DNA from: PGYR01 sp041675005
Lineage (GTDB): Bacteria > Bacteroidota > Ignavibacteria > Kapaibacteriales > UBA2268
DNA: 64,000 bases
Assembly (NCBI GenBank): GCA_041675005.1
Contig: JBAYUQ010000005.1
Coordinates: 88,614-152,613 of the forward strand
Direction of reading: 5' to 3'
The notes below the pieces were generated by a model. The model was given only the letters and a program-made list of their open reading frames with translations, was not told the DNA's origin and did not search any database. Below, piece after piece: positions 16,928 through 26,246 of the stretch (positions within the stretch are counted from its first letter, which is position 1; each line of letters starts with the position of its first letter). The position numbers and the translations under genes were made by a program.

Positions 16928-17910
16928 TGGGTTTTTCTTCTATTCTCAACAATCGCTATTCCAGCTTGTATCGCCTCTAGCGTACTTGTTTCGTCAGCTG
17001 TATTAGTACCAGCGATAGCGTAGGCAGTGCCGTGGTCTGGCGATACTCGGACTATTGATAGATTTGCTGTGAAGTTTACTCCGCCGCCTTGGGCTAGTAA
17101 TTTCAAGGGGATTAACCCTTGGTCGTGGTACATAGCCAATATACCGTCATACTCTTTGTACTGTCCGAATCCGAAGAAACCATCAGCTGGGAATGGACCT
17201 TCTGCAACAGAGTGTTTGTGTAGTATGTTTAGCTTTTCTATAGTATCGTTGATATATGATACTTCTTCTGTACCTATATTACCTTGTTCGCCTGCATGTG
17301 GGTTAAGCCCAAGTACTGCTATGCGTGGTTTAGAAATACCAAAATCCAAACGTAAAGAACTTTCTAGAGCTGTGTATTTAGCTTCTATTAGTCTTGGGCG
17401 GAGTAGATTCTGTATTGTCTTTATTGGCACATGAACGGTGGTCAGAGCAACTCGAACATTACCACTAAATAGAATCATCAAAGGGTCAGCCCCAAACGAT
17501 TCTCCTAGCATTTCTGTATGCCCTGGGAATTTGAAACCAGAGATGGATATTGCTTTTTTATTAATTGGAAGAGTTAATAAGATGTCAGCATTACCGGCTT
17601 TTATATACTCGACAGCATTGGCTATGCTATCGGCAGCTATTTGACCTGCCTCTGCTGTTACCTGACCGAATTCTATTGAAGCGTCTATTCCTTTATTCCG
17701 AATTTCAACTTCATAACCCGAGAGCTTTATACCATTTTCGGTTTCTTCAAAATTGATATCTAATCCATCGAGATAGTCGATAATCAATCTGTAAGGACCA
17801 AAAAGTATAAAACTAAGTTCATTGGGTGTATTGGTTAACTTGTCTAGAGCCTTTGCGAAGCACTCAAGGCCTATTCCGTTTACATCACCTATAGATACAG
17901 CTATTTTCAT
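16900..17910 (-). CDS. pdxA: 4-hydroxythreonine-4-phosphate dehydrogenase
   Basis: 336 residues from the ATG at 17910; an upstream in-frame ATG at 17940 would overlap rodA. PdxA oxidises 4-phosphohydroxy-L-threonine for pyridoxal phosphate synthesis in the DXP-dependent route. Metal-site and family motifs are present: FPGHTEMLGE, LNPHAGEQG, MYHDQGLIPLK and SPDHGTAYAIAG. The C-terminal tail (RRKTQLSSAGGGG) is unusual: its last codons and the stop lie in the palindromic CCACCTCCGCCAGCGGAGG repeat. The gene starts 1 base after the rodA stop and is the last gene of a five-gene operon. A diverged fragment of another pdxA copy lies just downstream. Confidence 0.95.
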   Translation of the reverse strand: MKIAVSIGDVNGIGLECFAKALDKLTNTPNELSFILFGPYRLIIDYLDGLDINFEETENGIKLSGYEVEIRNKGIDASIEFGQVTAEAGQIAADSIANAVEYIKAGNADILLTLPINKKAISISGFKFPGHTEMLGESFGADPLMILFSGNVRVALTTVHVPIKTIQNLLRPRLIEAKYTALESSLRLDFGISKPRIAVLGLNPHAGEQGNIGTEEVSYINDTIEKLNILHKHSVAEGPFPADGFFGFGQYKEYDGILAMYHDQGLIPLKLLAQGGGVNFTANLSIVRVSPDHGTAYAIAGTNTADETSTLEAIQAGIAIVENRRKTQLSSAGGGG

Positions 17911-17911
17911 G

Positions 17912-19150
17912 TCAGAGCATTTTTTGTGTACGATTTGCATTTAATAACATACCTGCCAAAGTCATATTGAAGAGTAAGGAAGTACCCCCATAACTCATAA
18001 AAGGTAAGGGAATACCCATCACGGGCATCATACCTATGACCATACCTATATTGATTAGTATATGATACAGGAAGATAACACCTATCCCAAAGCAGAGTAT
18101 TTTGAAAAAAGGATTGTCATTTTCTGTGGCGAGATTTACTGCTCTTAGTATTAGAACTCCGAATAGAAATATAATACCAGCACCACCAAGGAAACCAAAT
18201 TCTTCGGTTGGTACAGAGTATATAAAATCTGTCCACTGTTCTGGTATATAGCGGAGTTGCGTCAGAGTTCCTTGTTGGAACCCTTTGCCAGTTATCCCAC
18301 CACTACCAACAGCAAGTTTTGATTGCATAACATTATATCCGCTACCACGGGGATCACTTTCTGGGTCTAAGAAGCTGTCAATTCTCGATTGTTGATGCGG
18401 CGCCATGCTTTTGTAAACAATAGGTCCAGCTAGACCAACAACAAAAAGTACAGCTACAGCCAATATTTTGAGAGGTATTCTGCCTTTGAGCATTAGTACA
18501 ACTACAGAAAATACACTCGCACCTATTAGATAAAACAGTGTATCACTTAGTGAGGCTATTAGTATAAATGGGGCGACAATTATTACTAACAATATAATAG
18601 AACTAAATCCAGTCCAAAATAATATACCTAAGAAGAGTGCTATAAGAACTGATGCAGAACCTATATCGGGTTGTAACATAACTAATACTAGCAATGGTAA
18701 AAGGAATAAAGTGGAGCGTCCCAAGATGTTAATCTTGCTAATACTCTTTCCTTTTTGAGATAGATAGTTTGATAGTGCCATTAGTAGTCCTAGCTTTGCT
18801 ATCTCAGCTGGCTGCATATTGAACCCACCTAACCGTATCCACCCCATTGTTCCATTTATTCTGACACCAATGAAAAGCACAGCTATTAAAAGAATAACAG
18901 ATAAACCGTATATCCAATATGACATAGCTTTGAGTTTTTTATGTGGGAAAAAAGCAACGGATATCAAGACTACTATACCTATGGCTGCAGATATTAACTG
19001 CTTATCAAAAAAGCCACCAGCAAATGATACTGTTGCGGAGTAAATAGATAATAACCCCATAAGAGTAAGCATAATCACAGTAAAGAAAGTAGTCCAATCG
19101 AAATTCTCTACTTTGGTTTCTGATAAATTATAATCTAATGAGTTATTCAA
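17912..19150 (-). CDS. rodA: Rod-shape peptidoglycan glycosyltransferase RodA
   Basis: 412 residues with about ten membrane helices, of the SEDS family (FtsW/RodA/SpoVE) that polymerises lipid II glycan strands with a class B penicillin-binding protein. Motifs include YSATVSFAGGFFDKQ near the N-terminus, QPAEIAKLGLLMALS, LLVLVMLQPDIGSA, YIPEQWTDFIYSVPTEEFGF and PLPFMSYGGTSL near the C-terminus. Length and lack of an extra N-terminal tail favour RodA over FtsW. It overlaps purC by 8 bases and pdxA begins 1 base downstream, so all three are translated as one operon. No pbp2 or mreBCD gene is nearby. Confidence 0.9.
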   Translation of the reverse strand: MNNSLDYNLSETKVENFDWTTFFTVIMLTLMGLLSIYSATVSFAGGFFDKQLISAAIGIVVLISVAFFPHKKLKAMSYWIYGLSVILLIAVLFIGVRINGTMGWIRLGGFNMQPAEIAKLGLLMALSNYLSQKGKSISKINILGRSTLFLLPLLVLVMLQPDIGSASVLIALFLGILFWTGFSSIILLVIIVAPFILIASLSDTLFYLIGASVFSVVVLMLKGRIPLKILAVAVLFVVGLAGPIVYKSMAPHQQSRIDSFLDPESDPRGSGYNVMQSKLAVGSGGITGKGFQQGTLTQLRYIPEQWTDFIYSVPTEEFGFLGGAGIIFLFGVLILRAVNLATENDNPFFKILCFGIGVIFLYHILINIGMVIGMMPVMGIPLPFMSYGGTSLLFNMTLAGMLLNANRTQKML

Positions 19151-20039
19151 CGAACTGTATTCCGGTTATCTTATAATATGCTTCTAGGTATTTAGCATGT
19201 ATTCTATTTATTACTTCGCTAGGCAATGTAGGAGCCGGAGGGGTTTTATCCCACTCCAATGTCTCTAGGTAATCTCTTAGTATTTGTTTGTCGTAGTTTT
19301 GTGGCTCTTCACCAGGTTGGTAAGTTTCCTCCAACCAAAGCCGCGATGAGTCCGGCGTTAGTGCCTCATCTATTAGTATAATTTCGCCTGTTTCTAGCTC
19401 ACCAAATTCAAACTTTGTATCAGCTAGTAGTATGCCTGATTTTTTTAACCTTTCCGCACCAAAATTGTATAGTTCTATCGAAATGGCCTTTAGCAAATCC
19501 GTAGTTTTCTGTCCTAGTATATCGCAACACTGCTCGTAGCTTATATTCTCGTCGTGTCCTTCATCTGCCTTGGTAGAAGGAGTGAATATTGGCTCTGGCA
19601 ATCGTTCATATTTTCTCAATCCTACTGGTATTTCTATACCGCAGATTTTTCCGCTATCTTGGTATGATTTCCATCCTGAACCAGCTACGTAACCTCTGAC
19701 TATAAATTCAACAGGTAGTGGCTTGGCTTTTCTAACTATCATACTACGTCTAGATAATATTTCCTTGTGAGCTGATAGTGAATCGGGGAAATCAGAAAAA
19801 TCGCTCGCTATTAAGTGATTATTGATAATATGTTTTGTGCTATTCAGCCAATAAGTCGAGATTTGATTGAGTATTTTTCCTTTCTCAGGAATTGGCTCAT
19901 TCATAATCACATCGAAAGCCGAGATACGGTCAGTTGCAACTATTAGCAAAGATTCACCTAAGTCAAATACTTCACGTACTTTGCCCTTGCGGACTAATTT
20001 CAAATCATCAATATCTATGTTATAAAGTGCTAAACTCAT
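19143..20039 (-). CDS. purC: Phosphoribosylaminoimidazole-succinocarboxamide synthase (SAICAR synthetase)
   Basis: 298 residues, matching the longer form of PurC, which joins aspartate to CAIR in purine synthesis using ATP. Motifs are GKVREVFDLGESLLIVATDR near the N-terminus, VEFIVRGYVAGSGWKSYQ, ADTKFEFG, ILIDEALTPDSSRLW, and SYDKQ-like NYDKQILRDYL. The start overlaps the upstream GH2-like gene by 4 bases (ATGA type), and the stop overlaps rodA by 8 bases. No other pur gene is in the window. Confidence 0.96.
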   Translation of the reverse strand: MSLALYNIDIDDLKLVRKGKVREVFDLGESLLIVATDRISAFDVIMNEPIPEKGKILNQISTYWLNSTKHIINNHLIASDFSDFPDSLSAHKEILSRRSMIVRKAKPLPVEFIVRGYVAGSGWKSYQDSGKICGIEIPVGLRKYERLPEPIFTPSTKADEGHDENISYEQCCDILGQKTTDLLKAISIELYNFGAERLKKSGILLADTKFEFGELETGEIILIDEALTPDSSRLWLEETYQPGEEPQNYDKQILRDYLETLEWDKTPPAPTLPSEVINRIHAKYLEAYYKITGIQFVE

Positions 20040-22561
20040 ACCATCACCGAGTAAATATAAAGTACATAATCTACAATTGACCTATCTAATTGCATAATCA
20101 ACAATGGAATCCCTACGAAGACTAATATAATAACTAGTTCTGTCAGATATACTTTACCTCTTGGCTTATCAAATACCACAGCCGAGGATTTGAATAATCT
20201 AAATGCAGACCATATTTTCACAACTACTAATATCATGAAAATCAATAAATATCCATTTTCCATTTGTTCGAAAATTCTAATCATAAATGCAGAAACAGGT
20301 AGTAAAAGTAAAGTGGGAATCAATGCCCAAGTTGCTAATGTAAACGCGTCTTTGAAAAATAGTCTTACCGATAATACAAAAGCTGCTACTCTGAGTAAAG
20401 CTGCTAGTAGTAATATGTAAAGTACAATTATCAACGACATTACTAATATTAGTAATGCAGGTGACCACACCATTGTAAATAAATTTTCTTTGATTATCTG
20501 TATAGGTACGATGATATTTAGGAAATATTCTAATGTATCGTTGAATCGTAGATAATAGAAAGTAGCCGCAATGAACGAAGCAGTTGAAACAGAAACTAGC
20601 AATGCCAGTACGCTAGTTTGTATAGCCGAGATTAATCGTTGGTCTCTTATGTCTGCATAGAAATTATAAGGTCGTAATATAGAACGGAAGAAATATTCTC
20701 TAAAGCGTTTGAATCTATTTATCATCATCAAGAATACTAATCCGAAGAAAATACCTGTGATTATAAATACAATTGTTTGATCGCCAGCCGGGTCGCTTCC
20801 TGCTGTTAGTAGTGGTTCCTTCTCTTTATTGAATATCGACTTTACTGCTTTGAACGCTGCTCTCTCGTTTCTATTTCTATCCACTAACCCTGAAGTGTAC
20901 ACATACTTGTCGTCACTATTGTTAATCATTGTCGGTTGTTGTAGTAGATAGTCATTGTACGTGTCTATAGTGTAGCCAGCCAGATTCGCTGATTTGAAAA
21001 CAGAGTATGAATTCAGCAAATAATATGCTTGAAATTCTAAAGATAGTTTATCAGCGTACCCATTTTTATTATGTTTCTGAACAGTAGTACCTAGCTCACA
21101 AACTATTGGTAAACTACCCGAATTTTGTTGCAATTCTTTCAATCGTACTAATTGCTTATTGAAATCGAAGGTCTTATGCTTGAAATTGTATATTAAGAAA
21201 TCGTATCCCTTAATATTCGGGTAATCCGAACCAGAATATATAGTTTTATGAACCAAATTATTGGTGTATTTGTTCATTATAGCGAGTATATCTTCCGTGT
21301 AGCTCTTAGTTTGGTTCTGCCCTTCGGAAGAGTATGAGTACAAACCATAACTGAATATACATGGCGAATTATCAATTGTGGTTAGTATTCTATCCGCTAT
21401 ATTCTTGATTCTAACCTTTATTTCGTCTGAATTCAGAATCGATGTAGGTGTATTATAAACAGGTAATTCATACAGTACTAGAAGTCCATATCTATTACAT
21501 AGTTCGATAAGATACGGATGAGGTAATCCGAATTTTACTCGAATAGCATTAGCACCTAATTTCTTTACTTCTCTTATGTCCTTTTCATATTGAACATCAG
21601 AAAGAGATTGTCCTTGCCCATTAATATCATCTACATAGTTCACAGATTGTATTTTAAAGGGTTGTCCGTTTAGTAAAAATCCGTTCCCATTGTCAGAGCT
21701 AACTATTGTTACGTCTTTGAAGCCGATTGAGATTTCGCTCTGGTCTATTACGCTGCCGCCTTTTATAACTTTTACTACTATGCTATATAGGTTCGGTTCA
21801 TCTGGTGACCATAGTTTCGGACTATTTACAATTCCTTTCGATTCGAAATTATAGACTCTAGAATTGCTGACGTTCATGCTAGAAGTACCAATTTCATATT
21901 GCCCTTCTTTGCTTTTCAGGTAAGTTTTAACAGTAACATTACCTTTAACTGAGCCGTTCTGACCTGTGGTAATTGCACCCTTTATCTTGAGAGAAGCACT
22001 CGAATTACCATCAGCCAATTTGTACGAAGAGCTGATACCGCTCACCCAAGCACCAGCAGTGCTTATTAAGTCAATCTTTCTGATTATACCAGAAGCGGCT
22101 CTTGTTGCATGCATTGGTAATTGTTGTATTTGACGTGCGTACCCTTCCGTTGGGTTTACTTTTATTTTTAGTTCATTGTCGCCTACTTTCAGCGAACTCT
22201 CTGGTAAATCGACCCAAAATTGTGTCATTCCACCGAAGTAGCTACCCAAGAACTGGTTATTCACATAGAATTCACCATTGTCCGAGATTCCGTTTACTTC
22301 TAAGTGAAAAGTCCTATTTGCCAAATCTGCTTTTGAAAGCGTTATGGTCTTTTTGTAAAGGAGGGTCTTGTTCTCATAGCTAGTAGAGGGTACGTGTTGG
22401 ACAGACCAAGTATCGCCTTCATCGTAGGATACTTTCCATTTGCCAGTAAGGTCTATTACTTTTCTATTCATACCGTAAGTCGCAGTGACTTGAGTAGTAT
22501 CGAACTGAGCGAAGGTAGCAGAAAAGCTAATTAGTAGTATTAATAGTATTAATTTTTTCAT
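20036..22561 (-). CDS. Glycoside hydrolase family 2-like protein fused to a polytopic membrane domain
   Basis: 841 residues. A signal peptide (MKKLILLILLISFSATFAQF) is followed by a GH2 jelly-roll (about 30-170, LTGKWKVSYDEGDTW, GEFYVNNQFLGSYFGG), an immunoglobulin-like domain (about 180-285) and a GH2-type TIM barrel (about 290-585, LLNGQPFKIQSVNY, EVKKLGANAIRV). From about 596 on there are five or more membrane helices, resembling a Yip1-like domain. In active GH2 enzymes a WSLGNE-type motif supplies the acid/base; here the aligned stretch reads CIFSYGLYSYSSEG (401-414). The nucleophile region is CELG with Glu489. The sugar-cleaving function is therefore doubtful; sugar binding is an alternative. 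The gene sits between a bi-domain oxidoreductase and purC with no gaps. Confidence 0.75.
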   Translation of the reverse strand: MKKLILLILLISFSATFAQFDTTQVTATYGMNRKVIDLTGKWKVSYDEGDTWSVQHVPSTSYENKTLLYKKTITLSKADLANRTFHLEVNGISDNGEFYVNNQFLGSYFGGMTQFWVDLPESSLKVGDNELKIKVNPTEGYARQIQQLPMHATRAASGIIRKIDLISTAGAWVSGISSSYKLADGNSSASLKIKGAITTGQNGSVKGNVTVKTYLKSKEGQYEIGTSSMNVSNSRVYNFESKGIVNSPKLWSPDEPNLYSIVVKVIKGGSVIDQSEISIGFKDVTIVSSDNGNGFLLNGQPFKIQSVNYVDDINGQGQSLSDVQYEKDIREVKKLGANAIRVKFGLPHPYLIELCNRYGLLVLYELPVYNTPTSILNSDEIKVRIKNIADRILTTIDNSPCIFSYGLYSYSSEGQNQTKSYTEDILAIMNKYTNNLVHKTIYSGSDYPNIKGYDFLIYNFKHKTFDFNKQLVRLKELQQNSGSLPIVCELGTTVQKHNKNGYADKLSLEFQAYYLLNSYSVFKSANLAGYTIDTYNDYLLQQPTMINNSDDKYVYTSGLVDRNRNERAAFKAVKSIFNKEKEPLLTAGSDPAGDQTIVFIITGIFFGLVFLMMINRFKRFREYFFRSILRPYNFYADIRDQRLISAIQTSVLALLVSVSTASFIAATFYYLRFNDTLEYFLNIIVPIQIIKENLFTMVWSPALLILVMSLIIVLYILLLAALLRVAAFVLSVRLFFKDAFTLATWALIPTLLLLPVSAFMIRIFEQMENGYLLIFMILVVVKIWSAFRLFKSSAVVFDKPRGKVYLTELVIILVFVGIPLLIMQLDRSIVDYVLYIYSVMV

Positions 22562-24691
22562 TTATGATATTGTAATTGATTGCGACACTTTTAATGATTC
22601 TAAAATAGCAAAAGTACACTTTGTAACAGCAAATAATTCTTCTTTTGGGATTAATGCTTTGCCAGATTTTATAGAGCCAACGAATAACTCCATTTCTTTT
22701 TTGATTCCTTTCTCGCCGTCCATCTTGATAGACTTCGCGTTTTTACCTTTGTGGATAGTTATAGTGTTGAAATTATCCATAACGTAAACGGAGTTTTCAC
22801 AAAACACTTCGCAGTATTCTTTGCCCAAACTACCGTCTCCATTAGAGAAATACTCGAGCACTCCGACCGAACCATCTTGGAATTTGATAGTTGCAGCTAC
22901 ATTGTCTTCGTTCAGCTTAGCTTCCGAATTGCCCGATAGTGCTTCGGCATAAACTCTTATAGGCATACTACCAGTTAGATATACCATAGTATCTATGAAG
23001 TGGCATGCCTCACCGATTATACGTCCACCACCCTCACTTCTCTGAGACCAATGATCAGCCGGTATATGTCCTGCATTTATTCTGTACTTTACTATCATCG
23101 GTTCTTTGTGACCTGCTAACTCTGATTTGATAGTAGTGAATGACTTAGAAAATCTTCTGTTGAAGCCAACCATCAGTTGCTTATCTGATTTAGAGCTTGC
23201 TTCTATTATTTTATCTAGCTCTTCTTTATTGAGGGCTAAAGGTTTTTCTACATAGACGTGCTTACTATTTTCTATTCCGTTAAGTACAAATTCACCGTGG
23301 GTATTGTGCCACGAAGCTATGAATATTGTATTTATATTTTTGTCTTTTATTAGCTCTATCGGGTTAGCTCCAGCTTTGGCGAAGCCAAAATTAGTAGCAA
23401 CAGTTTTAGAACTAGCAGCACTATTATTTGCTACTGATACGAATGATACACCTTGTTTAGTAAGCGGTGGTAATAGGTAGTTTTGAGCGAATTGACCAGC
23501 TCCAACAAAGCCGATTTTCACTTCTGAATCGGTAGTGATAGCACCAGTAGAAACGAAAGTCGTTTGCTTTCCTTCTCGCTTCGGATAGTTTATTAGTATT
23601 CCCAGATAAGGTGCAGATGATGAGCTAATCATATCATAAGCTTTGCTAGCTTCTTGCACATCGAAAGCGTGAGAAGTCATACTCTCTACATCTATTCTGC
23701 CTTTTTCTATTAGCTCTACGAAAGCTTGCATATTTCTATTTTCTGTCCAACGAACGAAGGCATAAGGGTAATCGTGCCCATCTTCTTCGTAAAATGCGTC
23801 ATATCTACCTGGACCATAGCTCGATGATATACGCAGATCAATTTCTTTTTTATAAAATGGATGACGATTCATATCCATACCGATAGCACCGACTATGACT
23901 ACTTTGCCCTTTTTGCGGGTCATTTCCATAGCCATCTGAAGCGGAGCACTACTCGAAGTAGAAGCCGTGATAATAGTAGAATCTGCTCCTTCGCCATTGC
24001 TTCTAGCTATTACTTTCTGTACGTTCTCAGATGAACTTTTTAGTACCGAATCGCAACCGAATTTCAAACCGAGCTCCATAGCTCTATCGTCTATATCCAT
24101 TCCGATTACATTACAACCTGCAGCTTTTAGAAACTGTACTGTGATTAGTCCTAATAGTCCTAATCCAACTACAACTACATTTTCGCCTAAACTGGGCTCT
24201 GCTTGGCGGAATCCTTGCATAGCAATCGCACCAACTGTTGTATATGAGGCATCTTCGAATGAGACGCTATCTGCAATTTTAACAACTAGGTTTTTGGGAA
24301 CAGCGATTATCTCGGCATGATTAGCTATACCAGCTCCTGCTGCCGCTACTCTATCACCGGGTTTGAACTCATCACATTTCGATTCTATAACTACACCAGA
24401 AGCGGAGTAACCAAGTAGTTTGAAAGAATTAAGTTTAGCACTTACTCTGCGAACTGTTTCCTTTAGTCCGTAACTTTTCACCGCATCTAGGACTACTTTT
24501 ACTTGGTCGGGTTGCTTTTTAGCACGAGTGAGTAAACTCCCCTGACCATTGTCAACGGATGTTTTTTCTGTTCCTGCACTGATTAGTGAGCTATGAACTT
24601 CTACTAAAACCCCATTAGCAGGGCACTGTGGGGAGGGCATATCTTCTGTCCTTACTTCCCCAGATTTTTGATATTGGACTACTTGAAGCAT
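22562..24691 (-). CDS. Bi-domain oxidoreductase: zinc-type alcohol dehydrogenase plus Gfo/Idh/MocA dehydrogenase
   Basis: 709 residues with two NAD(P)-binding units. Residues about 1-365 are a medium-chain (MDR) dehydrogenase (GDRVAAAGAGIANHAE, VVVVGLGLLGLITVQFLKAA). Residues about 385-705 are a Gfo/Idh/MocA unit (VKIGFVGAGQFAQNYLLPPL, YVEKPLALNKEEL, MVGFNRRFSKSF, EACHFIDTMVYLTGS). This fused form is common in surface-polysaccharide and sugar-modification loci, where it probably oxidises or epimerises a sugar or nucleotide sugar; the substrate is unknown. It is the first gene of the minus-strand operon and abuts the GH2-like gene with no spacer. Confidence 0.88.
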   Translation of the reverse strand: MLQVVQYQKSGEVRTEDMPSPQCPANGVLVEVHSSLISAGTEKTSVDNGQGSLLTRAKKQPDQVKVVLDAVKSYGLKETVRRVSAKLNSFKLLGYSASGVVIESKCDEFKPGDRVAAAGAGIANHAEIIAVPKNLVVKIADSVSFEDASYTTVGAIAMQGFRQAEPSLGENVVVVGLGLLGLITVQFLKAAGCNVIGMDIDDRAMELGLKFGCDSVLKSSSENVQKVIARSNGEGADSTIITASTSSSAPLQMAMEMTRKKGKVVIVGAIGMDMNRHPFYKKEIDLRISSSYGPGRYDAFYEEDGHDYPYAFVRWTENRNMQAFVELIEKGRIDVESMTSHAFDVQEASKAYDMISSSSAPYLGILINYPKREGKQTTFVSTGAITTDSEVKIGFVGAGQFAQNYLLPPLTKQGVSFVSVANNSAASSKTVATNFGFAKAGANPIELIKDKNINTIFIASWHNTHGEFVLNGIENSKHVYVEKPLALNKEELDKIIEASSKSDKQLMVGFNRRFSKSFTTIKSELAGHKEPMIVKYRINAGHIPADHWSQRSEGGGRIIGEACHFIDTMVYLTGSMPIRVYAEALSGNSEAKLNEDNVAATIKFQDGSVGVLEYFSNGDGSLGKEYCEVFCENSVYVMDNFNTITIHKGKNAKSIKMDGEKGIKKEMELFVGSIKSGKALIPKEELFAVTKCTFAILESLKVSQSITIS

Positions 24692-24853
24692 TGTTTTCTG
24701 TGTCGATTTACAAGATACAAAGATAAGAATTATTTACAAGAAAATGGTAATGAGTAAATACAGGATTTAAAGGAAAAGGCCCTCACTGAGTGTATAAACT
24801 TGTAGAAAGTCAGAAATTTCATTAATTTCAATATCCTAAAATAAGGTTTAGTT

Positions 24854-26185
24854 ATGAAAAAATTACTTTTACTTACTGTTTGCTTTGTTACTATTATCTC
24901 TTCTGCCTACTCTGTAGAAGACTTTACTATTTGGAAAGTTGATGCTACTGTACAGAAATTTAACGATGTTTATTTTGCAGGTCAAGATGATGAATTAATT
25001 ATTATTGTATGTGATTCAATACTGTATAGAATGAATTCATCAAATGGGAATTATATTGATAGTCTTTACTTTGGGAAAAGAGCACTGAGTAGTGCTATTA
25101 CTAATGATGGTCTTAAAGTTTATATCTCTTTGTGGGATTCGATTGTGGGATATGATGTGTATGATTTTTCAAATGTATTAAATATTCCGAAGTTACCTCT
25201 TTCTGGTAGGTTAATTGATGATGATATTAACACGGCATACCTAGACTTAACAATATCAGCGAGTGATAAATTTTTAATATACGTATATCATGAAGCTAAT
25301 AACCAGTCTCAAAATCTATATCAAGTAGCAATACATGATTTAGTATCAAATACTTTAGTATATAGAATTGATAATAGTACAAACCTTGTAAATGAAATAA
25401 ATGTCTATTCTATACCTACAATATTACCAGATGAAAAAGCTATAATGTTCATTAAGTCTGTTAGTGGGATTGGTGAAGTAGTATTTTATGATTTTGAGAG
25501 TGAAGTCTTCTCAACTAGAGTTGAAACTAAAACTAAGCTAACTCCTCAAACGGAATTTATTTTTTTAAATGATAATGAAGTTACAATTACTAGATCAGCA
25601 ATACCAAGTTTTTATGGTTTTAATGTTTTGAATTTGAACACTAATGTTGTTGAAGAGTATTATAATTTTTGGTCAAGTGAACAAAAATTGACCTTTGTAG
25701 CACCTTATAAAATAAATGATAATTTATTTTTACTTACACTCTACAATCAAAATAAATCGAACTTTAGAATGACATTCTTTAATAAAGCGATAAGAGATAC
25801 ATCAACGAATTTCTATAATATACAGTTAGGTGCTAAAATCGATATAAACATGATTAATACATTGTTTTTAAGCTATAGTACTGCAGATATTTATCTTCAT
25901 GACCTAAATCGATATCTAACATTAACTAACATTATAGAAAATAACAATTTCTATTCATTAGAAATATCACCTAACCCTAGCCAGAACACAATTAGAGTAC
26001 ACACCAAAGATGACCAATTCATAAGCTACGAAATAGTGGATATGAATGGGATAGTCACACTAGAAGATGAATTGCCTTCTAATGATATTAGCATTGATAT
26101 TAGTAGTCTTAGCAGAGGTGTATATTTCATTCAGCTAACTAAAATAGATGGCTCAACCCACAAAGCAAAATTCGTAAAGGAATAG
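24854..26185 (+). CDS. Secreted propeller-like protein with T9SS sorting domain
   Basis: 443 residues: signal peptide (MKKLLLLTVCFVTIISSAYS), a long beta-rich region without a named family but with repeat strands resembling a YVTN/WD-type propeller (SILYRMNSSNGNYIDSLYFG, KVYISLWDSIVGYDVYDF), and a C-terminal T9SS type A domain (EISPNPSQNTIRVHT, RGVYFIQLTKIDG). The function is unknown. It is transcribed alone, divergent from the operon at 24691. Confidence 0.78.
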   Translation: MKKLLLLTVCFVTIISSAYSVEDFTIWKVDATVQKFNDVYFAGQDDELIIIVCDSILYRMNSSNGNYIDSLYFGKRALSSAITNDGLKVYISLWDSIVGYDVYDFSNVLNIPKLPLSGRLIDDDINTAYLDLTISASDKFLIYVYHEANNQSQNLYQVAIHDLVSNTLVYRIDNSTNLVNEINVYSIPTILPDEKAIMFIKSVSGIGEVVFYDFESEVFSTRVETKTKLTPQTEFIFLNDNEVTITRSAIPSFYGFNVLNLNTNVVEEYYNFWSSEQKLTFVAPYKINDNLFLLTLYNQNKSNFRMTFFNKAIRDTSTNFYNIQLGAKIDINMINTLFLSYSTADIYLHDLNRYLTLTNIIENNNFYSLEISPNPSQNTIRVHTKDDQFISYEIVDMNGIVTLEDELPSNDISIDISSLSRGVYFIQLTKIDGSTHKAKFVKE

Positions 26186-26186
26186 G

Positions 26187-26225
26187 AAAAAAAAGAGCTA
26201 ACCCATAGAAGTGAATTAGCACTCT
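26187..26225 (-). terminator. Probable terminator of the lipoprotein gene at 26247
   Basis: On the minus strand GCTAA and TTAGC arms (26216-26220, 26197-26201) flank a 14-base loop, followed by a T run (the A run at 26187-26194). The stem is short, so this is a modest call; it may serve both convergent genes. Confidence 0.5.
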
Positions 26226-26246
26226 GTAATCTATATAGCAATCATA

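Noticed and set aside
17027..17434. 135-codon plus-strand frame
   Set aside because: Antisense shadow of pdxA, which has all family motifs on the other strand.
22562..24691. Two fused genes caused by a sequencing frameshift
   Set aside because: The alcohol-dehydrogenase and Gfo/Idh/MocA units are joined in one clean frame with a normal linker; the fusion is a known architecture.
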